Part shown: piece after piece, positions 36,427-46,388 of the stretch
Numbering within the stretch: position 1 is the first letter of the stretch
Layout: the number at the start of each line of letters is the position of its first letter
NCBI RefSeq assembly: GCF_900104135.1
Contig: NZ_FNIV01000003.1
Span: forward strand, 310,001 to 374,000
From: Halomonas shengliensis
GTDB taxonomy: Bacteria > Pseudomonadota > Gammaproteobacteria > Pseudomonadales > Halomonadaceae
Length of the DNA: 64,000 nt
Reading direction: 5' to 3'
Made by a program: the position numbers and the translations under genes
Notes under the pieces: model-generated
What the model was told of the DNA's origin: nothing
Databases searched by the model: none
Seen by the model: only the letters and a program-made list of their open reading frames with translations

Positions 36427-36740
36427 GTCGAGAAAAACAGCCTCTGGTTGAGAATGCGGGCCTGCCGACGCAAGCGATGGCGACGCGTCTCGGGAGGAGC
36501 GCCGGGGGCAGGTCGTAGCGTAGAGGAGGTTCTACGCCAGGGATGGCGTCGTTAGCGCCCAGGGATGATCACAGCGTTTCCTCAAAGACCTCCCGCCGGA
36601 TCAGCCCCGGGCTGCCACCAATGGCAACCGCCGTGCCCTGCTCCACGCTCGCTTCGCGCATGGAAGCAAAACCGGTATTATAGCGCCACGCCCACGGGCA
36701 ACGCCAAGGCGGGGCCCCTTTATTGCACAGGAACTTAGCG
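36427..36740. other. Intergenic region glnS / ppiB
   Basis: This is a 314-base gap between divergent glnS and ppiB. I see no gene. CCAGGGATG occurs twice (36536-36544 and 36558-36566) within short GC-rich symmetric sequence that may be a degenerate repeat. A TATTAT at about 36675, with TTCGCG 17 bases before it, could be the ppiB promoter. A reading frame on the minus strand across this gap overlaps ppiB and is not convincing. Confidence 0.5.
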
Positions 36741-37238
36741 ATGATCGTTCTGCAGACCACCTTCGGTGACATCAGCGTCGAACTCGACCACGAGAAGGCA
36801 CCCAAGACCGCCGCCAACTTCGAACAGTACGTGCGCGACGGCTTCTATGACGGCACCCTCTTCCACCGCGTGATCGACGGCTTCATGGTCCAGGGTGGTG
36901 GCTTCGACGAGGACTTCAACCAGAAGCCGACCCGCGATCCGATCGAGAACGAGGCCGACAACGGCCTGGCCAACGAGGTCGGCACCCTGGCCATGGCGCG
37001 CACCCAGGACCCGCACTCGGCCACCGCCCAGTTCTTCATCAACGTCGCCGACAACGCTTTCCTCAACCACAGCGGCAAGTCCATCCAGGGCTGGGGCTAC
37101 TGCGTCTTCGGCCGCGTCGTCGACGGCATGGAGGTGGTCGAGAAGATTCGCAAGGTCGAGACCACCCGCCGCGGCATGCACGCCGACGTGCCGGCACAGG
37201 ACGTGCTGATCGAGAAGGCCTACGTCAAGGAAGACTGA
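36741..37238 (+). CDS. ppiB: Cytoplasmic peptidyl-prolyl cis-trans isomerase B
   Basis: This cyclophilin speeds proline isomerisation in the cytoplasm. The signatures [15 protein letters not shown] and the [17 protein letters not shown] stretch contain the catalytic Arg and the active-site Phe/Gln residues. The start at 36741 ([10 protein letters not shown]) has AGGA upstream and gives 165 residues, equal to E. coli PpiB; the frame begins six codons earlier. lpxH follows after 79 bases, as in E. coli and Pseudomonas. Confidence 0.93.
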   Translation: MIVLQTTFGDISVELDHEKAPKTAANFEQYVRDGFYDGTLFHRVIDGFMVQGGGFDEDFNQKPTRDPIENEADNGLANEVGTLAMARTQDPHSATAQFFINVADNAFLNHSGKSIQGWGYCVFGRVVDGMEVVEKIRKVETTRRGMHADVPAQDVLIEKAYVKED

Positions 37239-37317
37239 ACCGCCTTCCCTGCCCTGTCCGACGCCCGCCCCGTGCGGGCGTCCTGCCCTGTGACGCACGA
37301 CCCGGGAACCCTCGACC

Positions 37318-38079
37318 ATGGCCACCCTGCTGATATCCGACCTGCATCTCCACCCCGGCGCCCCCGAGATCACCGAGGGCTTCCTGCGCTGGCTGGAGGA
37401 GCGCGCCTGCGGCTGTGACGCCCTCTATATCCTCGGCGACTTCTTCGAGGCGTGGGTCGGCGATGACCTGCTCGACCTGGCGGGTCGTGATCCCAGCGGC
37501 AACGCCGACCTGGCGGCCCGTATCGCCACCGCACTCAGGCGGCTTGCCGATGACGGCACCGCGCTCTATCTGATGCACGGCAATCGCGACTTCCTGCTGG
37601 GCGAGCGCTTCGCCGATGAGGCCGGCGCCACCCTGCTGCCGGACCCCAGCGTGGTCGAGCTCGGTGGCCGGCCTGTGCTGCTGATGCATGGCGACAGCCT
37701 CTGCACCCGCGACACCGACTACCAGGCGTTCCGCGCCCAGGCGCGCCATCCGCAGTGGCAGCAGCAGGTACTGGCCATGCCGATCGAGCAGCGCGTCGCC
37801 CTTGCCAGCCAGCTGCGTGCCCAGTCCGGCGAGGCCAACTCCAACAAGGCCGAGGACATCATGGACGTGACCCCCGAGGAGGTGGTCAAGGCGATGGCCG
37901 AGCACGGCGTCACCACCCTGATCCATGGCCATACCCACCGCCCGGCGGTGCATGAGCTCGAGGTCGAGGGCAAGCCGGCGAGGCGCTATGTGCTGGGCGA
38001 CTGGCAGCCCGGCACGGGGTGGGAGATCGCGATCGACGGTGGTGCCCCGCAACTCAGGGAGATCCCGCTGGGCCAGTAA
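37318..38079 (+). CDS. lpxH: UDP-2,3-diacylglucosamine diphosphatase
   Basis: This metallophosphoesterase releases UMP to form lipid X in lipid A synthesis at the inner face of the membrane. The metal ligands can be read: LLISDLHLHPG, GDFFEAWVGDD, HGNRDFLLG, LMHGDSL and IHGHTHRP. The length is 253 residues (240 in E. coli). Its last 26 bases overlap the end of the convergent CobW gene. Confidence 0.92.
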   Translation: MATLLISDLHLHPGAPEITEGFLRWLEERACGCDALYILGDFFEAWVGDDLLDLAGRDPSGNADLAARIATALRRLADDGTALYLMHGNRDFLLGERFADEAGATLLPDPSVVELGGRPVLLMHGDSLCTRDTDYQAFRAQARHPQWQQQVLAMPIEQRVALASQLRAQSGEANSNKAEDIMDVTPEEVVKAMAEHGVTTLIHGHTHRPAVHELEVEGKPARRYVLGDWQPGTGWEIAIDGGAPQLREIPLGQ

Positions 38080-39112
38080 GGCAGCCCTGCAACAGCACCT
38101 CCAGCGCCTCGGGGTCGGGGAGCCCCCCTGCCTCAGCGATGATCTCGAGGCGCGAGTCACGCCGCCAGGCGCTATCGGTCAGGCTTACCGCACCCTCGGC
38201 GCGATTGAAGAGCTTCCAGCCGGCGTCGGTGTGGAAGACGCCCTTGACCCTTAGGGGACCAGGCAACCCGCCCAGGCGCTCCCCCAGCCGATCCAGATCG
38301 AAGACGTCATGCGGATGCCACCGCCAGCCCAGGGTTTCGTGGCCCAGGGCGCTGCCGACCTCTCGCCGGGGCCGGCCCGGCTCGGGCAGTGCTTCGGCAA
38401 ACGCCTCCAGCACCACGCCCTTCATGCCGCGAGCGTCGTCCGCCGCCTGCCTCAGGTGCCGATGGGCATCGCTGCCGGCCGCCGCCCGGAGCGACACCTC
38501 TCGCTCGCCCGCCGTCAGCCTCGCCAGGGACAGCTCGCCGCCGGGTGCCTCGAGGATCCAGCCCTTGGGCGGCCACAGCTGCTCCACCCACTCCCTCGCC
38601 GCGGCCAGTTGGGCCGGCGTTGCCAGGTCGGTCATGGTCAAGGCCACGCCATCGGCCATGGCGAGCTGGTCCCGGAAGGTCTCGTGTTCCCGGGCGCGCG
38701 GGTCGTCCAGGCGACGGGGATCGAGTAGCGCCACGACGCTGCACACGTCGAGAACCTCGGCGAAGGCCTCACCGCGCAGTACTTCCAGAAGCCCCGCCGG
38801 ATGGCCCAGCCCCGAAGGCTCGATGATCACCCGATCGGGCCGATGGCGATGCAGTAGATTGACCAGGGTCGCCTGCATCACGAAGGCCAGCTGGCAGCAG
38901 AGGCAGCCGCCCGGGAGCCCCTTGACCACCAGGTCATCACGCTCCTCGAACATCGCCTGGTCGATGCCCACCTGGCCGAACTCGTTGATCAGCACCGCCC
39001 AGCGTTCACCGGCAGGCTTCTGCTCGATCAGGCGGTGGATCAGCGTGCTCTTGCCGCTGCCAAGGAAGCCGGTGATCAGGTGGACGGGGATATGGGCAAG
39101 GGGTGTGGGCAT
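38054..39112 (-). CDS. CobW/COG0523 metal-trafficking GTPase (YjiA/ZigA-like)
   Basis: This is a G3E-family GTPase thought to hand metal ions, mainly zinc, to client proteins. A Walker A GFLGSGKST (about residues 15-23) and the family's metal-binding motif GGCLCC (CxCC at about 70-73) are present, with EPSGLGHP as the G3 loop. The C-terminal CobW_C domain begins near residue 240. The length is 352 residues. The start at 39112 (MPTPLAHIPVHLITGFLG) is the family start; the upstream extension runs through the promoter. A Zur-like palindrome lies 27 bases upstream, which supports a role under zinc limitation. Confidence 0.85.
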   Translation of the reverse strand: MPTPLAHIPVHLITGFLGSGKSTLIHRLIEQKPAGERWAVLINEFGQVGIDQAMFEERDDLVVKGLPGGCLCCQLAFVMQATLVNLLHRHRPDRVIIEPSGLGHPAGLLEVLRGEAFAEVLDVCSVVALLDPRRLDDPRAREHETFRDQLAMADGVALTMTDLATPAQLAAAREWVEQLWPPKGWILEAPGGELSLARLTAGEREVSLRAAAGSDAHRHLRQAADDARGMKGVVLEAFAEALPEPGRPRREVGSALGHETLGWRWHPHDVFDLDRLGERLGGLPGPLRVKGVFHTDAGWKLFNRAEGAVSLTDSAWRRDSRLEIIAEAGGLPDPEALEVLLQGCLTGPAGSP

Positions 39113-39138
39113 GGCTGCTCTCTTGTCACTTAATCGTA

Positions 39139-39150
39139 ATGTTATAACAT
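39139..39150 (-). promoter_or_regulatory. Zur-like box upstream of the CobW GTPase
   Basis: ATGTTATAACAT, a perfect 12-bp AT-rich palindrome (extended TAATGTTATAACATATT), the core of the Zur motif in Pseudomonas-type bacteria. It sits where the promoter should be. Zur control of COG0523 genes is well known; binding here is inferred. Confidence 0.6.
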
Positions 39151-39235
39151 ATTGAAGTGGCCAAACGCCAAGCCGCCGGCTGTCCGAGTAGCAATCAGAA
39201 AGCGACAAGTCGAAAGTGCTGATATGCAAGGAAAA

Positions 39236-39270
39236 GAAACCCCGCAAGCCCTGAAGGGGTGCGGGGTTTC
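39236..39270 (-). terminator. ppiD terminator
   Basis: A perfect 11-bp stem (GAAACCCCGCA and complement) with a 13-base loop. On the minus strand it is followed by TTTTCC. It lies about 50 bases past the ppiD stop. Confidence 0.8.
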
Positions 39271-39321
39271 TCTTTCTGCTTTCTACTTTTACTTGGCCTC
39301 TTGGCGCTTGCTCCTTGTAGC

Positions 39322-41139
39322 TTACCGTCGGATCTCGGCCTCGCTGCGCAGGTGCTCGATCAGCCCCTGGATGGCGGCCTGGGCACGCAGACGCTCGGCC
39401 ATGGAGGCGACGAACTGCTCGACCTGTTCGTCGATCTCGCCCTCTCCGACCGACTCCAGGGCGATGATCACCGCGCGATCGCCGTCGGCGACCCGACCGT
39501 AGGTGGGTGTCTCGCCCTCGGGCGCCGGCAGGCGGAAGGCGGCGTCCATCAGCGTCCGGGAAAGGCCCTGGCTCTGCTGGCGGCTGACCGCCTCGGCCTG
39601 CTGCCAGTCGAGCTCGACCGACTCGCCGTCACGCAGGGTGGTGACCAGCTCATCGGCCCGTGCCAGCAGCGCTTCGCGCCGCAGTTCGGCTTCGACCTCG
39701 GCCCGCACCTCATCACGCACCTCGGTCAGCGGCAAGGTGGTCGCCTCGCGATGCTCGGCCACACGCAGCACCAGGCGGCGATCGCTGTCCAGCTCGATCA
39801 CCTCGCTGTTGTAGCCCTCGCCGAGGACATCGTCGCTGAATGCCTGGCTCATCACGCCCGGCTCGGCGAGCACACCCTCGGCGCCCTCACGGGAGATCCA
39901 GTCGCTGGTCTCGAGCTCGAGCCCCAGGTCATCGGCGACGCTGGACAGGTCATCGGCGGAGAAGCTCTCGTCGATCAGCTGCTGTACCTTGTCGTTGAAG
40001 GCGTCGGAAACCGCGTCGCGGGCCAGCTGGCGACGCAGCTCATCGCGCATCTCGGCGAAGGCCTCGCGCTCGAGGCCGGTCACCTTGAGCAGGTGCAGGC
40101 CGTTGTCGGTCTCGACGATCCCGGATACCTCACCCTCGCCCAGCGAGAAGGCCGCCTCGTCGAAGGCCTCGCCGAAGAAGCCGCGACTCACCACGCCCAG
40201 GTCGCCACCCTGCTCGGCGGAGACGGTGTCATCGGAGAACTCGGCGGCAAGCTCGGAGAAGGCCTCGCCCTCCTCGAGACGCGCCTGCACCTCCTCCAGG
40301 CGGCTGACCGCCTCCTCGCGGCTGCGCTCGTCACCGAAGGTGACCATGATGTGGGAGAGACGACGGTCGGCGTCCGCGGTAGCCTCGCGCCAGGCATCGC
40401 GCAACGCCGCCTCGTCGACCTCGACCTCGGCCGCCATGGCCTGGCGGTCCACCACCACATACTCCAGGCGCACCTGCTCGGGACGCCGGAATGCCTCCTG
40501 ATGCTGCTCGTAGTAGGCCTCGATCTGGCTCTCGCTGGCCGCGACCTCCTCATCCAGGGAGGCGGCATCGATCGCGGCGTGGCGGAAGGTGCGGGTCTGG
40601 CGCTGCAGTTTGGCCAGGCGCTCGCGCTCGCTCTCCAGGGTGAAGTCGCTGAACGCCAGCCCCTGCTGGAGCTGCTGCTGCTGCATATCCTGGCGCAGCT
40701 GCTCGCGGAAACCCACCGGGGTATAGCCGGCGCTGGCCAGGCGGTTGCGGAACAGGTCGCTGTCGAAGCGCCCTTCCTGGTCCTGGAACTCGGGCAGCGA
40801 GACGATGATCTGGTCGAGCTGCTCCTCGGAGAAGTGCAGCCCACCCTCCTCGGCGTACTGGCGCAGCACCCGATCGGTGATCAGCTGGTCGAGCATCTGG
40901 GCGCGCAGGGCCCGCTCCTGCTCGGGCGGCACCTGACCGGAGCGGATCGCCCGCTGCACGGCAAGCTCCAGCTCCTGGCGCATGATGGGCTCGCCGTTGA
41001 CCTCGGCGACCTCGTCGCCGCTGTTGCCGAACAGGCCCACCAGCGACTCGACGCCGAACAGCGCCATGGTGACGACCACCGCGCCGATGATGATCTTGGC
41101 TCCCCAGCTACGGGAGCGGTCTCGAATACTTTGCAGCAT
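39322..41139 (-). CDS. ppiD: Periplasmic folding chaperone / PPIase PpiD
   Basis: This is a membrane-anchored periplasmic chaperone that works next to the Sec translocon. One N-terminal membrane helix (residues about 14-36, IIIGAVVVTMALFGVESLV) is followed by a SurA-like chaperone region. The parvulin domain lies about 265-360 (SHIMVTFGDE...EEGEAFSELAAEFSDD...GGDLGVVSRG), and a long acidic C-terminal part follows. The length is 605 residues. The start at 41139 follows the family; the longer frame has no signal. It lies downstream of hupB, as in E. coli. Confidence 0.9.
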   Translation of the reverse strand: MLQSIRDRSRSWGAKIIIGAVVVTMALFGVESLVGLFGNSGDEVAEVNGEPIMRQELELAVQRAIRSGQVPPEQERALRAQMLDQLITDRVLRQYAEEGGLHFSEEQLDQIIVSLPEFQDQEGRFDSDLFRNRLASAGYTPVGFREQLRQDMQQQQLQQGLAFSDFTLESERERLAKLQRQTRTFRHAAIDAASLDEEVAASESQIEAYYEQHQEAFRRPEQVRLEYVVVDRQAMAAEVEVDEAALRDAWREATADADRRLSHIMVTFGDERSREEAVSRLEEVQARLEEGEAFSELAAEFSDDTVSAEQGGDLGVVSRGFFGEAFDEAAFSLGEGEVSGIVETDNGLHLLKVTGLEREAFAEMRDELRRQLARDAVSDAFNDKVQQLIDESFSADDLSSVADDLGLELETSDWISREGAEGVLAEPGVMSQAFSDDVLGEGYNSEVIELDSDRRLVLRVAEHREATTLPLTEVRDEVRAEVEAELRREALLARADELVTTLRDGESVELDWQQAEAVSRQQSQGLSRTLMDAAFRLPAPEGETPTYGRVADGDRAVIIALESVGEGEIDEQVEQFVASMAERLRAQAAIQGLIEHLRSEAEIRR

Positions 41140-41288
41140 GCAGGCCTCGGAAGAGTGGAGAGTAGAACGAAGACAGGCGCACCGCCGAGGGCGATGCGCC
41201 TGTATCAATCAACCGGTAGTGGTCAACCTTCAGCGGCGCGGGCGTCGCACCTGGCTTTCCGGAGAAAGCGTATCCGTTGACAGAGCTA

Positions 41289-41561
41289 TCAGTTGACGGA
41301 ATCCTTCAGCGCCTTGCCGGCCTTGAAGCTGGGAACCTTGGCCGCCTTGATCTCGATCGGCTGGCCGGTCTGCGGGTTGCGACCGGTGCGCGCGGCACGC
41401 TCCTTGACCTGGAAGGTACCGAAACCGACCAGGGAAACACTGTCACCTTTCTTGAGGCTGTCGGTGACGGTATCCACCATGGCATCCAGCGCGCGGGCGG
41501 CGGAGGCCTTGGGAATATCGGCGGACGCGGCGATGGCTTCGATCAGCTCGGACTTGTTCAC
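41289..41561 (-). CDS. hupB: DNA-binding protein HU-beta
   Basis: This is a 90-residue nucleoid protein that bends DNA without strict sequence preference. The whole sequence reads as [14 protein letters not shown] at the start, [21 protein letters not shown] in the DNA-binding arm, and [13 protein letters not shown] at the end. The order lon-hupB-ppiD is the conserved one. A strong sigma-70 promoter lies 82 bases upstream, and the gene has its own transcript start. Confidence 0.95.
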   Translation of the reverse strand: MNKSELIEAIAASADIPKASAARALDAMVDTVTDSLKKGDSVSLVGFGTFQVKERAARTGRNPQTGQPIEIKAAKVPSFKAGKALKDSVN

Positions 41562-41642
41562 ACTTCACCCCTTGACGTTTTCGGAATTTGGCTCTAATCG
41601 ACCCGGCTTTTCAACCGACAAGCGCGATCACAGCATAAGCAA

Positions 41643-41672
41643 TTTATAGCAATGCGGGGAAAGCACTGTCAA
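41643..41672 (-). promoter_or_regulatory. Sigma-70 promoter of hupB
   Basis: On the minus strand TTGACA (41672-41667), an 18-base spacer and TATAAA (41648-41643). It is close to consensus and well placed for hupB. Confidence 0.75.
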
Positions 41673-41690
41673 GCAACATTGCGCTCAGAG

Positions 41691-41728
41691 CCCCACCATA
41701 TCGGGCTTTGCCCTGGATAATGGTGGGG
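41691..41728 (-). terminator. Hairpin after lon
   Basis: A perfect 9-bp stem (CCCCACCAT / ATGGTGGGG) with an inner GGGC...GCCC pairing, starting 9 bases past the lon stop. No T-run follows. A terminator or transcript-stabilising hairpin. Confidence 0.55.
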
Positions 41729-41737
41729 AAAAGAGCC

Positions 41738-44143
41738 TCAATGGGTGCTGATCATTGACGATGTAGAGGTCGAATCTTCGGAACGGGCTTCCCCCTCGGA
41801 TGCCTCATCCCTTTTTGCTAAAGCTACCTCCAGCACCTCATCGATCCAGCGTACCGGCCTGATGTCGAGAGCCTCCTTGATATTGTCCGGCACCTCCTTG
41901 AGGTCCCGGCGGTTCTCCTCGGGTACCAGCACGGTCTTTATACCACCGCGCCTGGCGGCCAGCAATTTCTCCTTCAGGCCGCCGATGGGCAGCACCTCAC
42001 CGCGCAGGTTGACCTCGCCGGTCATGGCCACGTCGCAGCGCACCGGCCGGCCCGTGTAGGCCGATACCATGGCGGTGACCATGGCGATGCCGGCACTGGG
42101 GCCATCCTTGGGGGTCGCCCCCTCGGGCACGTGGATGTGCAGGTCCTCCTTCTCGAAGCGCTCGGGGTCGATGCCCATCGCCAGCGCCCGGGCCCGCACC
42201 ACCGTCTGAGCGGCGCTCACCGACTCCTTCATCACGTCGCCGAGCGAGCCGGTCTTGTTGAGGCGCCCTTTGCCCGGGGTCACCACCGACTCGATGTTGA
42301 GCAGCTCGCCACCCACCGAGGTCCAGGCCAGGCCGGTCACGCGACCCACCTGATCCTCCTGGTCGGCCAGCCCGTAGCTGTAGCGACGCACCCCAGCATA
42401 CCCCTCGATATCGGCGGCGGCCAGCAGCAGCGGGGCCTGGGCCCCCTCCTTGCTCTCCTTCTCGAGGCGTTCACGCAGCACCTTGCGGCACACCTTGGCG
42501 ATCTGGCGCTCCAGCTCACGCACCCCGGCCTCACGGCTGTAGTAGCGGATCAGCTCCAGCAGCGCCTCGTCGGAGAAGGCCAGCTCCTCGTCCTTGAAGC
42601 CGTTGGCCTTGAGCTGCTTGGGCACCAGGTAGCGCCGGGCGATGGCCAGCTTCTCGTCCTCGGTGTAACCGGGCAGGCGGATCACCTCCATGCGGTCGAG
42701 CAGCGGCCCGGGGATGTTCATGGAGTTGGCGGTGCAGATGAACAGCGTCTCGGAGAGGTCGTAATCCAGCTCCAGATAGTGGTCGCTGAAGGTGTCGTTC
42801 TGCTCCGGGTCGAGCACCTCGAGCAGCGCCGAGGCGGGGTCGCCGCGATGATCCATGCCGATCTTGTCGACCTCGTCGAGCAGGAACAGCGGGTTGCGCA
42901 CCCCGGCGCGGGACATGCGCTGGACGATCTTGCCCGGCAGCGAGCCGATGTAGGTACGCCGGTGGCCGCGGATCTCGGACTCGTCACGCACCCCGCCGAG
43001 GGCCAGGCGCACGTACTTGCGGTTGGTCGCCCGGGCGATGGACTTGCCCAGCGAGGTCTTGCCTACCCCGGGCGGCCCCACCAGGCAGAGCACCGGACCC
43101 TTGAGCTTCTTGACCCGCTTGTGCACCGCCAGGTACTCGAGGATGCGCGCCTTGACCTCCTCGAGGCCGTAGTGGTCCTCGTCGAGCACCTTCTGGGCGT
43201 GCACCAGGTCATGCTTGACCCGGGTGCGCTTCTTCCACGGCACCGATACCAGCCAGTCGAGGTAGGAGCGCACCACCGTGGCCTCGGCGGAGTTCGGCGC
43301 CATCATCTTGAGCTTGCCCAGCTCCTGGAGGGCCTTCTCGCGGGCCTCCTTGGGCATGCCGGATTCCTCGATGGCCTGCTCGTACTTCTCGGCCTCGTTG
43401 GGCACGTTCTCGAGCTCGCCCATCTCCTTCTGGATGGCCTTCATCTGCTCGTTGAGATAGTACTCGCGCTGGGACTTCTCCATCTGGTCCTTGACCCGCG
43501 AGCGGATGCGCTTCTCCACCTGCAGCAGGTCGATCTCGGACTCGATCAGCGCCATCAGGTGCTCGATGCGGTCGCGCACCTTGTCCATCTCGAGCAGCTG
43601 CTGCTTGTCGTCGATCTTCAGCGACAGGTGGGCACAGATGGTGTCCACCAGGCGGCTGGGATCCTCGATGCCGGAGAGCGAGTTGAGCACCTCGTTGGGT
43701 ACCTTCTTCGACATCTTCACGTACTGCTCGAACTGGTTGAGCAGCACGCGCACCAGCGCCTCCTGCTCGCGCTCGGTGAGCGGCACGCTGTCACGCAGCA
43801 CGGCATCGGCGCGGGTGTAGTCCTCGCCGGCGTGCAGCTCGCCCAGGTCGGCGCGGGAGACCCCCTCGATCAGCACCTTGACGGTGCCGTCGGGCAGCTT
43901 GAGCAGCTGCATGATCTCGGCCACGGTGCCGATGGCGAAGAGATCGTCGCGGTCGGGGTCATCCTTGCTGGCCTCGCGCTGGGCCACCAGCAGCACCCGC
44001 TTGTCGGCACTCATGGCGGCCTCGAGGGCCTCGATCGACTTCTCGCGACCGACGAACAGCGGGATGACCATCTGCGGGTAGACGACCACGTCCCGCAGCG
44101 GCAAAAGGGGCAGACTCAGGGTCTGATCAGCGTTCTGCTGCAT
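41738..44143 (-). CDS. lon: ATP-dependent protease Lon
   Basis: This cytoplasmic AAA+ serine protease removes damaged and regulatory proteins, including antitoxins such as those of the type II pairs in this window. The N-terminal substrate domain (about 10-310) is followed by the AAA+ module with Walker [13 protein letters not shown] (about 355-366) and Walker [11 protein letters not shown]. The peptidase domain has catalytic Ser in [11 protein letters not shown] (about 680) and Lys in [12 protein letters not shown] (about 722). The length is 801 residues. The place between clpX and hupB is the usual one. Confidence 0.96.
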   Translation of the reverse strand: MQQNADQTLSLPLLPLRDVVVYPQMVIPLFVGREKSIEALEAAMSADKRVLLVAQREASKDDPDRDDLFAIGTVAEIMQLLKLPDGTVKVLIEGVSRADLGELHAGEDYTRADAVLRDSVPLTEREQEALVRVLLNQFEQYVKMSKKVPNEVLNSLSGIEDPSRLVDTICAHLSLKIDDKQQLLEMDKVRDRIEHLMALIESEIDLLQVEKRIRSRVKDQMEKSQREYYLNEQMKAIQKEMGELENVPNEAEKYEQAIEESGMPKEAREKALQELGKLKMMAPNSAEATVVRSYLDWLVSVPWKKRTRVKHDLVHAQKVLDEDHYGLEEVKARILEYLAVHKRVKKLKGPVLCLVGPPGVGKTSLGKSIARATNRKYVRLALGGVRDESEIRGHRRTYIGSLPGKIVQRMSRAGVRNPLFLLDEVDKIGMDHRGDPASALLEVLDPEQNDTFSDHYLELDYDLSETLFICTANSMNIPGPLLDRMEVIRLPGYTEDEKLAIARRYLVPKQLKANGFKDEELAFSDEALLELIRYYSREAGVRELERQIAKVCRKVLRERLEKESKEGAQAPLLLAAADIEGYAGVRRYSYGLADQEDQVGRVTGLAWTSVGGELLNIESVVTPGKGRLNKTGSLGDVMKESVSAAQTVVRARALAMGIDPERFEKEDLHIHVPEGATPKDGPSAGIAMVTAMVSAYTGRPVRCDVAMTGEVNLRGEVLPIGGLKEKLLAARRGGIKTVLVPEENRRDLKEVPDNIKEALDIRPVRWIDEVLEVALAKRDEASEGEARSEDSTSTSSMISTH

Positions 44144-44180
44144 CGCAGACGTACCTCAAGAGAAAACGAAGGAATACCCA

Positions 44181-44211
44181 ATGGGTGGGGGCGACCGAGG
44201 GTCTTTGCAAG
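44181..44211 (-). promoter_or_regulatory. Candidate heat-shock (sigma-32) promoter of lon
   Basis: On the minus strand CTTGCAA (44211-44205), 13 bases, then CCCCCACCCAT (44191-44181). This resembles the sigma-32 consensus CTTGAAA-N13/14-CCCCAT, with one change in the -35. The 3' edge lies about 37 bases before the lon start, as expected for a heat-shock gene. Confidence 0.45.
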
Positions 44212-44233
44212 GTGGACAGCGGGGCAAAAAAAA

Positions 44234-44289
44234 CGGGAGCCCCCGCGTCTCCGGCCGGCCGGGCCGGCTCTGGAGGCTGGGCGCTCCCG
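44234..44289 (-). terminator. clpX terminator
   Basis: On the minus strand CGGGAGC (44289-44283) pairs with GCTCCCG (44240-44234) around a GC-rich inner structure, then eight T residues follow. A textbook intrinsic terminator about 20 bases after the clpX stop. Confidence 0.85.
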
Positions 44290-44308
44290 CGGGGTGACCC
44301 CCGAGGCG

Positions 44309-45589
44309 TCAGCCGTCGGTACCGTCGCCGGCGGCTTCCTGCTGCTGCGAGTAGATCAGCAGTGGCTCGCTCTCGCCGCTGATCACCGAGGCGTCGATCA
44401 CCACCTTGCTGACACCGTCCAGCGACGGGATCTCGTACATGGTGTCGAGCAGCACCGACTCGAGGATGGAGCGCAGGCCGCGGGCGCCGGTCTTGCGGGC
44501 CATGGCCTTGGCCGCCACGGCGCGCAGGGCGTCCTCGCGGAACTCCAGCTCGACGTTCTCCATCTCGAACAGCTTGGCGTACTGCTTGATCAGCGAGTTC
44601 TTGGGCTCGGTGAGGATCTGGATCAGCGCATCCTCGGTGAGCTCGGTGAGGGTCGCGATCACCGGCAGGCGGCCGACGAACTCCGGGATCAGGCCGAACT
44701 TGACCAGGTCCTCGGGCTCCACGGTGGCCAGGATATCGCCCACCGGCTTGCTGTCGTCCTTGCTCTTCACCTCGGCATTGAAGCCGATGCCGCCCTTCTC
44801 GGCGCGGTCTCGGATCACCTTCTCCAGCCCGGCGAAGGCGCCACCGACGATGAACAGGATGTTGCCGGTGTGGACCTGCAGGAACTCCTGCTGCGGATGC
44901 TTGCGGCCACCCTGGGGCGGCACCGAGGCGGTGGTGCCCTCGATCAGCTTGAGCAGCGCCTGCTGCACGCCCTCCCCCGAGACATCACGGGTGATGGAGG
45001 GGTTGTCCGACTTGCGCGAGATCTTGTCGATCTCGTCGATGTAGACGATGCCGCGCTCGGCCTTCTCCACATCGTAGTCGCACTTCTGCAGCAGCTTCTG
45101 GATGATGTTCTCGACATCCTCGCCCACGTAGCCGGCCTCGGTCAGCGTGGTGGCGTCGGCGATGGTGAACGGCACGTTGAGCAGCCGCGCCATGGTCTCG
45201 GCCAGCAGCGTCTTGCCGCTGCCGGTGGGGCCGATCAGCAGGATGTTCGACTTGCCCAGCTCCACCTCGTCGTTCTTCACGTCGGAGCGCAGGCGCTTGT
45301 AGTGGTTGTAGACGGCAACGGACAGCACCATCTTGGCGCGGTCCTGGCCGATCACGTAATCGTCGAGGGTGTGACGGATCTCGCGGGGCGTCGGCAGGCG
45401 CTCCTCGTCGCTCTCGGCATCGTTGTCGAGCACCTCCTCGCGGATGATGTCGTTGCAGAGGTCGACACACTCATCACAGATATAGACGGACGGGCCGGCA
45501 ATCAGCTTGCGCACCTCGTTCTGGTTCTTGCCGCAGAACGAGCAGTAGAGCAGCTTGCCACCGTCGTCCTTGCCTTTGCCGTCGGCCAT
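44309..45589 (-). CDS. clpX: ClpX, ATPase subunit of ClpXP
   Basis: This AAA+ unfoldase feeds substrates to ClpP. The N-terminal zinc-binding domain has Cys about 16, 19, 38 and 41 (CSFC, CDEC). A Walker [12 protein letters not shown], Walker [11 protein letters not shown], the pore loop GYVGEDVE and the ClpP-docking IGF-type loop (KGGIGFNAE) are all present. The length is 426 residues (424 in E. coli). It lies 107 bases after clpP. Confidence 0.96.
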   Translation of the reverse strand: MADGKGKDDGGKLLYCSFCGKNQNEVRKLIAGPSVYICDECVDLCNDIIREEVLDNDAESDEERLPTPREIRHTLDDYVIGQDRAKMVLSVAVYNHYKRLRSDVKNDEVELGKSNILLIGPTGSGKTLLAETMARLLNVPFTIADATTLTEAGYVGEDVENIIQKLLQKCDYDVEKAERGIVYIDEIDKISRKSDNPSITRDVSGEGVQQALLKLIEGTTASVPPQGGRKHPQQEFLQVHTGNILFIVGGAFAGLEKVIRDRAEKGGIGFNAEVKSKDDSKPVGDILATVEPEDLVKFGLIPEFVGRLPVIATLTELTEDALIQILTEPKNSLIKQYAKLFEMENVELEFREDALRAVAAKAMARKTGARGLRSILESVLLDTMYEIPSLDGVSKVVIDASVISGESEPLLIYSQQQEAAGDGTDG

Positions 45590-45613
45590 TCGCTTACCTC
45601 TTTTGATGGTGGC

Positions 45614-45633
45614 GGTGCCGCCAGGGCGGCACC
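45614..45633. terminator. Hairpin between clpP and clpX
   Basis: GGTGCCGCC and its exact complement GGCGGCACC, separated by 2 bases, lie 24 bases before clpX. A second hairpin (AGCGTG...CACGCT, about 45671-45694) directly follows the clpP stop. These may attenuate read-through from clpP to clpX. Confidence 0.4.
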
Positions 45634-45696
45634 ACCGGGCTCACAGCGGCGGACGGTGCCGCCGGGAACGATCAGCGTGTGATGAAAATCACGCTA

Positions 45697-46317
45697 TCAG
45701 GATGTGGGCCGCTTATCCAGCACGGCATCGATCAGGCCGTACTCCGCCGCCTGCTTGCCGTCCATGAAGTTGTCGCGGTCGGTGTCCCGCGCGATCGTGT
45801 CGATGTCCTGGCCGGTGTGGTGGGCCAGGATATGGTTGAGCCTGTCGCGGATGCCGAGGATCTCACGGGTATGGATCTCGATGTCCGAGGCCTGACCCTG
45901 GTAGCCGCCCAGCGGCTGGTGGATCATCATCCGCGAGTTGGGCAGGCAGAAGCGCTTGCCCGCGGCACCGCCGGCCAGCAGCAGCGCGCCCATGCTCGCC
46001 GCCTGGCCGATGCAGACGGTGGAGACGTCGGGCTTGATGAACTGCATGGTGTCGTAGATCGACATGCCCGCGGTCACCGCACCACCCGGCGAGTTGATGT
46101 AGAGGTGAATGTCCTTGTCCGGGTTCTCGGACTCCAGGAACAGCAGCTGCGCCACCACCAGGTTGGCCATGTAGTCTTCCACCGGACCCACCAGGAAGAT
46201 CACACGCTCCTTGAGCAGGCGGGAATAGATATCGTAGGCGCGCTCGCCGCGGGCGCTCTGCTCGACCACCATGGGCACCAGGCCGCCGGCGTTCTGGATC
46301 TCGAACTCGTTGCTCAT
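45697..46317 (-). CDS. clpP: ClpP, proteolytic subunit
   Basis: This serine peptidase forms the tetradecameric chamber of ClpXP. The catalytic triad is Ser about 108 ([11 protein letters not shown]), His about 133 ([11 protein letters not shown]) and Asp about 182 (DTDRDNFM). The length from 46317 is 206 residues. That start has AAGGA upstream; another Met six codons earlier lacks spacing to a site. It lies 71 bases after tig. Confidence 0.95.
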   Translation of the reverse strand: MSNEFEIQNAGGLVPMVVEQSARGERAYDIYSRLLKERVIFLVGPVEDYMANLVVAQLLFLESENPDKDIHLYINSPGGAVTAGMSIYDTMQFIKPDVSTVCIGQAASMGALLLAGGAAGKRFCLPNSRMMIHQPLGGYQGQASDIEIHTREILGIRDRLNHILAHHTGQDIDTIARDTDRDNFMDGKQAAEYGLIDAVLDKRPTS

Positions 46318-46354
46318 AGCGTGTTGTCCTTGCATCCGATGTATGGAAGCGATG

Positions 46355-46379
46355 CGCCCCCGACGCCATGCCGGGGGCG
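46355..46379. terminator. Hairpin between tig and clpP
   Basis: A perfect 8-bp stem CGCCCCCG / CGGGGGCG with a 9-base loop, 9 bases past the tig stop. No T-run, so partial termination or RNA stabilisation is more likely than a full stop. Confidence 0.45.
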
Positions 46380-46388
46380 TGGGGCAGA

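Noticed and set aside
36569..36817. An 82-codon minus-strand frame upstream of ppiB.
   Set aside because: It overlaps the ppiB start, has no ribosome-binding site and no recognisable domain.
42131..45682. An open frame of more than 1,180 codons on the + strand across lon and clpX.
   Set aside because: It is antisense to two certain genes. High-G+C codon bias leaves long open antisense frames, and the product has no motifs.
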